Shown: positions 6,174-6,435 of the stretch, piece by piece
Layout of the letters: each line of letters starts with the position of its first letter
Position numbering within the stretch: position 1 is the first letter of the stretch
DNA from: Leptotrichiaceae bacterium
GTDB lineage: Bacteria > Fusobacteriota > Fusobacteriia > Fusobacteriales > Leptotrichiaceae
Direction: 5' to 3'
Length of the DNA stretch: 6,435 bases
Assembly: GCA_030532815.1 (NCBI GenBank)
Contig: JAUNKI010000051.1
Coordinates: 5,553 to 11,987, forward strand
Position numbers and translations under genes: made by a program
Notes under the pieces: generated by a model
The model's input: only the letters and a program-made list of their open reading frames with translations
The model's database searches: none
What the model was told of the DNA's origin: nothing

Positions 6174-6435
6174 ATCTCTATTTTTATCAAAATAGAGCAA
6201 AATATTGGCTGTTCGCAAAAATACTGTTTCAATTAAATTTTTTCCTGTCTGTAAGTTTATTGAACCTCCTGTTGTTATCAGTGTATCATGATTTCGCATA
6301 TCTTTTCTTACATATCCATTTATTTTTACTTTGCTGCTGCCTTCCTTACCTATTATTGCTCCTGTATTTTCTACCTTATCTATTGTAAGATTACCTCCTT
6401 CTCCTACTATAAATGTTGTTTGATTATCTACAAAG
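6159..6435 (-). CDS. 3' end of a haemagglutinin/CdiA-like repeat protein, probably truncated
   Basis: An open minus frame enters from the right edge and runs 91 codons to TAA at 6161-6159. The first 65 or so residues (TTFIVGEGGNLTIDKVENTG, AIIGKEGSSKVKINGYVRKD, then MRNHDTLITTGGS) resemble the beta-helical repeat region of filamentous-haemagglutinin and CdiA-type exoproteins, which leave the cell by two-partner secretion and are abundant in Leptotrichia and Fusobacterium. The last 25 or so residues (ETVFLRTANILLYFDKNRDL, then TKR) do not look like that fold. They are encoded by a hairpin and by the rplU -35 element, so the stop appears accidental. I infer a gene cut short beside the ribosomal operon. 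The 5' part is outside the window, so whether the gene is expressed cannot be judged. The family call rests on repeat character only. Confidence 0.55.
   Translation of the reverse strand, partial: FVDNQTTFIVGEGGNLTIDKVENTGAIIGKEGSSKVKINGYVRKDMRNHDTLITTGGSINLQTGKNLIETVFLRTANILLYFDKNRDLTKR
6176..6197. terminator. 9-bp hairpin between the haemagglutinin-like fragment and rplU
   Basis: CTCTATTTT (6176-6184) and AAAATAGAG (6189-6197) form a perfect stem with a four-base loop. It lies immediately upstream of the rplU -35 element. Neither side has a T-run outside the stem, so it is at best a weak terminator for transcription arriving from the upstream gene; a regulatory or recombination-scar origin is equally possible. 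Confidence 0.4.

Noticed and set aside
5836..6388. Plus-strand frames opposite rplU and the right edge as membrane proteins
   Set aside because: They are complements of L21 and of the repeat-protein fragment; their apparent hydrophobicity comes from reading A-rich coding DNA in reverse.

Overview
The window is AT-rich bacterial DNA that probably comes from the Fusobacteriota, most likely the Leptotrichiaceae (Leptotrichia or a close relative). Three things point there: very low GC with long A/T tracts, an L27 ribosomal protein made with an N-terminal extension next to its processing protease, and a fragment of a large haemagglutinin-type repeat protein. Genus is inferred from overall character, not from any database match.

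From left to right, 1-3353 is a minus-strand cluster read asnS, then an exported TPR-repeat protein, then dprA. A good promoter (extended -10) lies upstream of asnS at about 3421-3449. The asnS leader places a 6-bp hairpin between a strong Shine-Dalgarno and the start codon. dprA carries every expected family motif but is out of frame between codons for its N-terminal 50 or so residues and the rest, at a six-base A tract (906-911). As written it is broken, although a one-base sequencing error or slippage would restore it. Its last residues lie outside the window.

3450-4041 is a long, very AT-rich stretch without a convincing gene. It leads into a plus-strand NUDIX hydrolase (4042-4590) that stops inside a terminator-like hairpin. 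4605-5060 is another poorly coding stretch with one doubtful 60-codon frame and a set of nested inverted repeats.

5061-6173 is a minus-strand ribosomal-protein operon: promoter (TTGACA, 17 bp, TATATT), a short leader with a hairpin, rplU (L21), prp (a cysteine protease), rpmA (L27) and a terminator. L27 carries an N-terminal leader ending in a Prp-type cleavage site, so substrate and protease are made from the same transcript.

6159-6435 is the 3' end of a minus-strand gene resembling filamentous-haemagglutinin/CdiA-like repeat proteins. Its frame runs on through a hairpin and over the -35 element of the rplU promoter, which suggests a truncated gene end. No tRNA, rRNA, CRISPR array or complete mobile element is visible.
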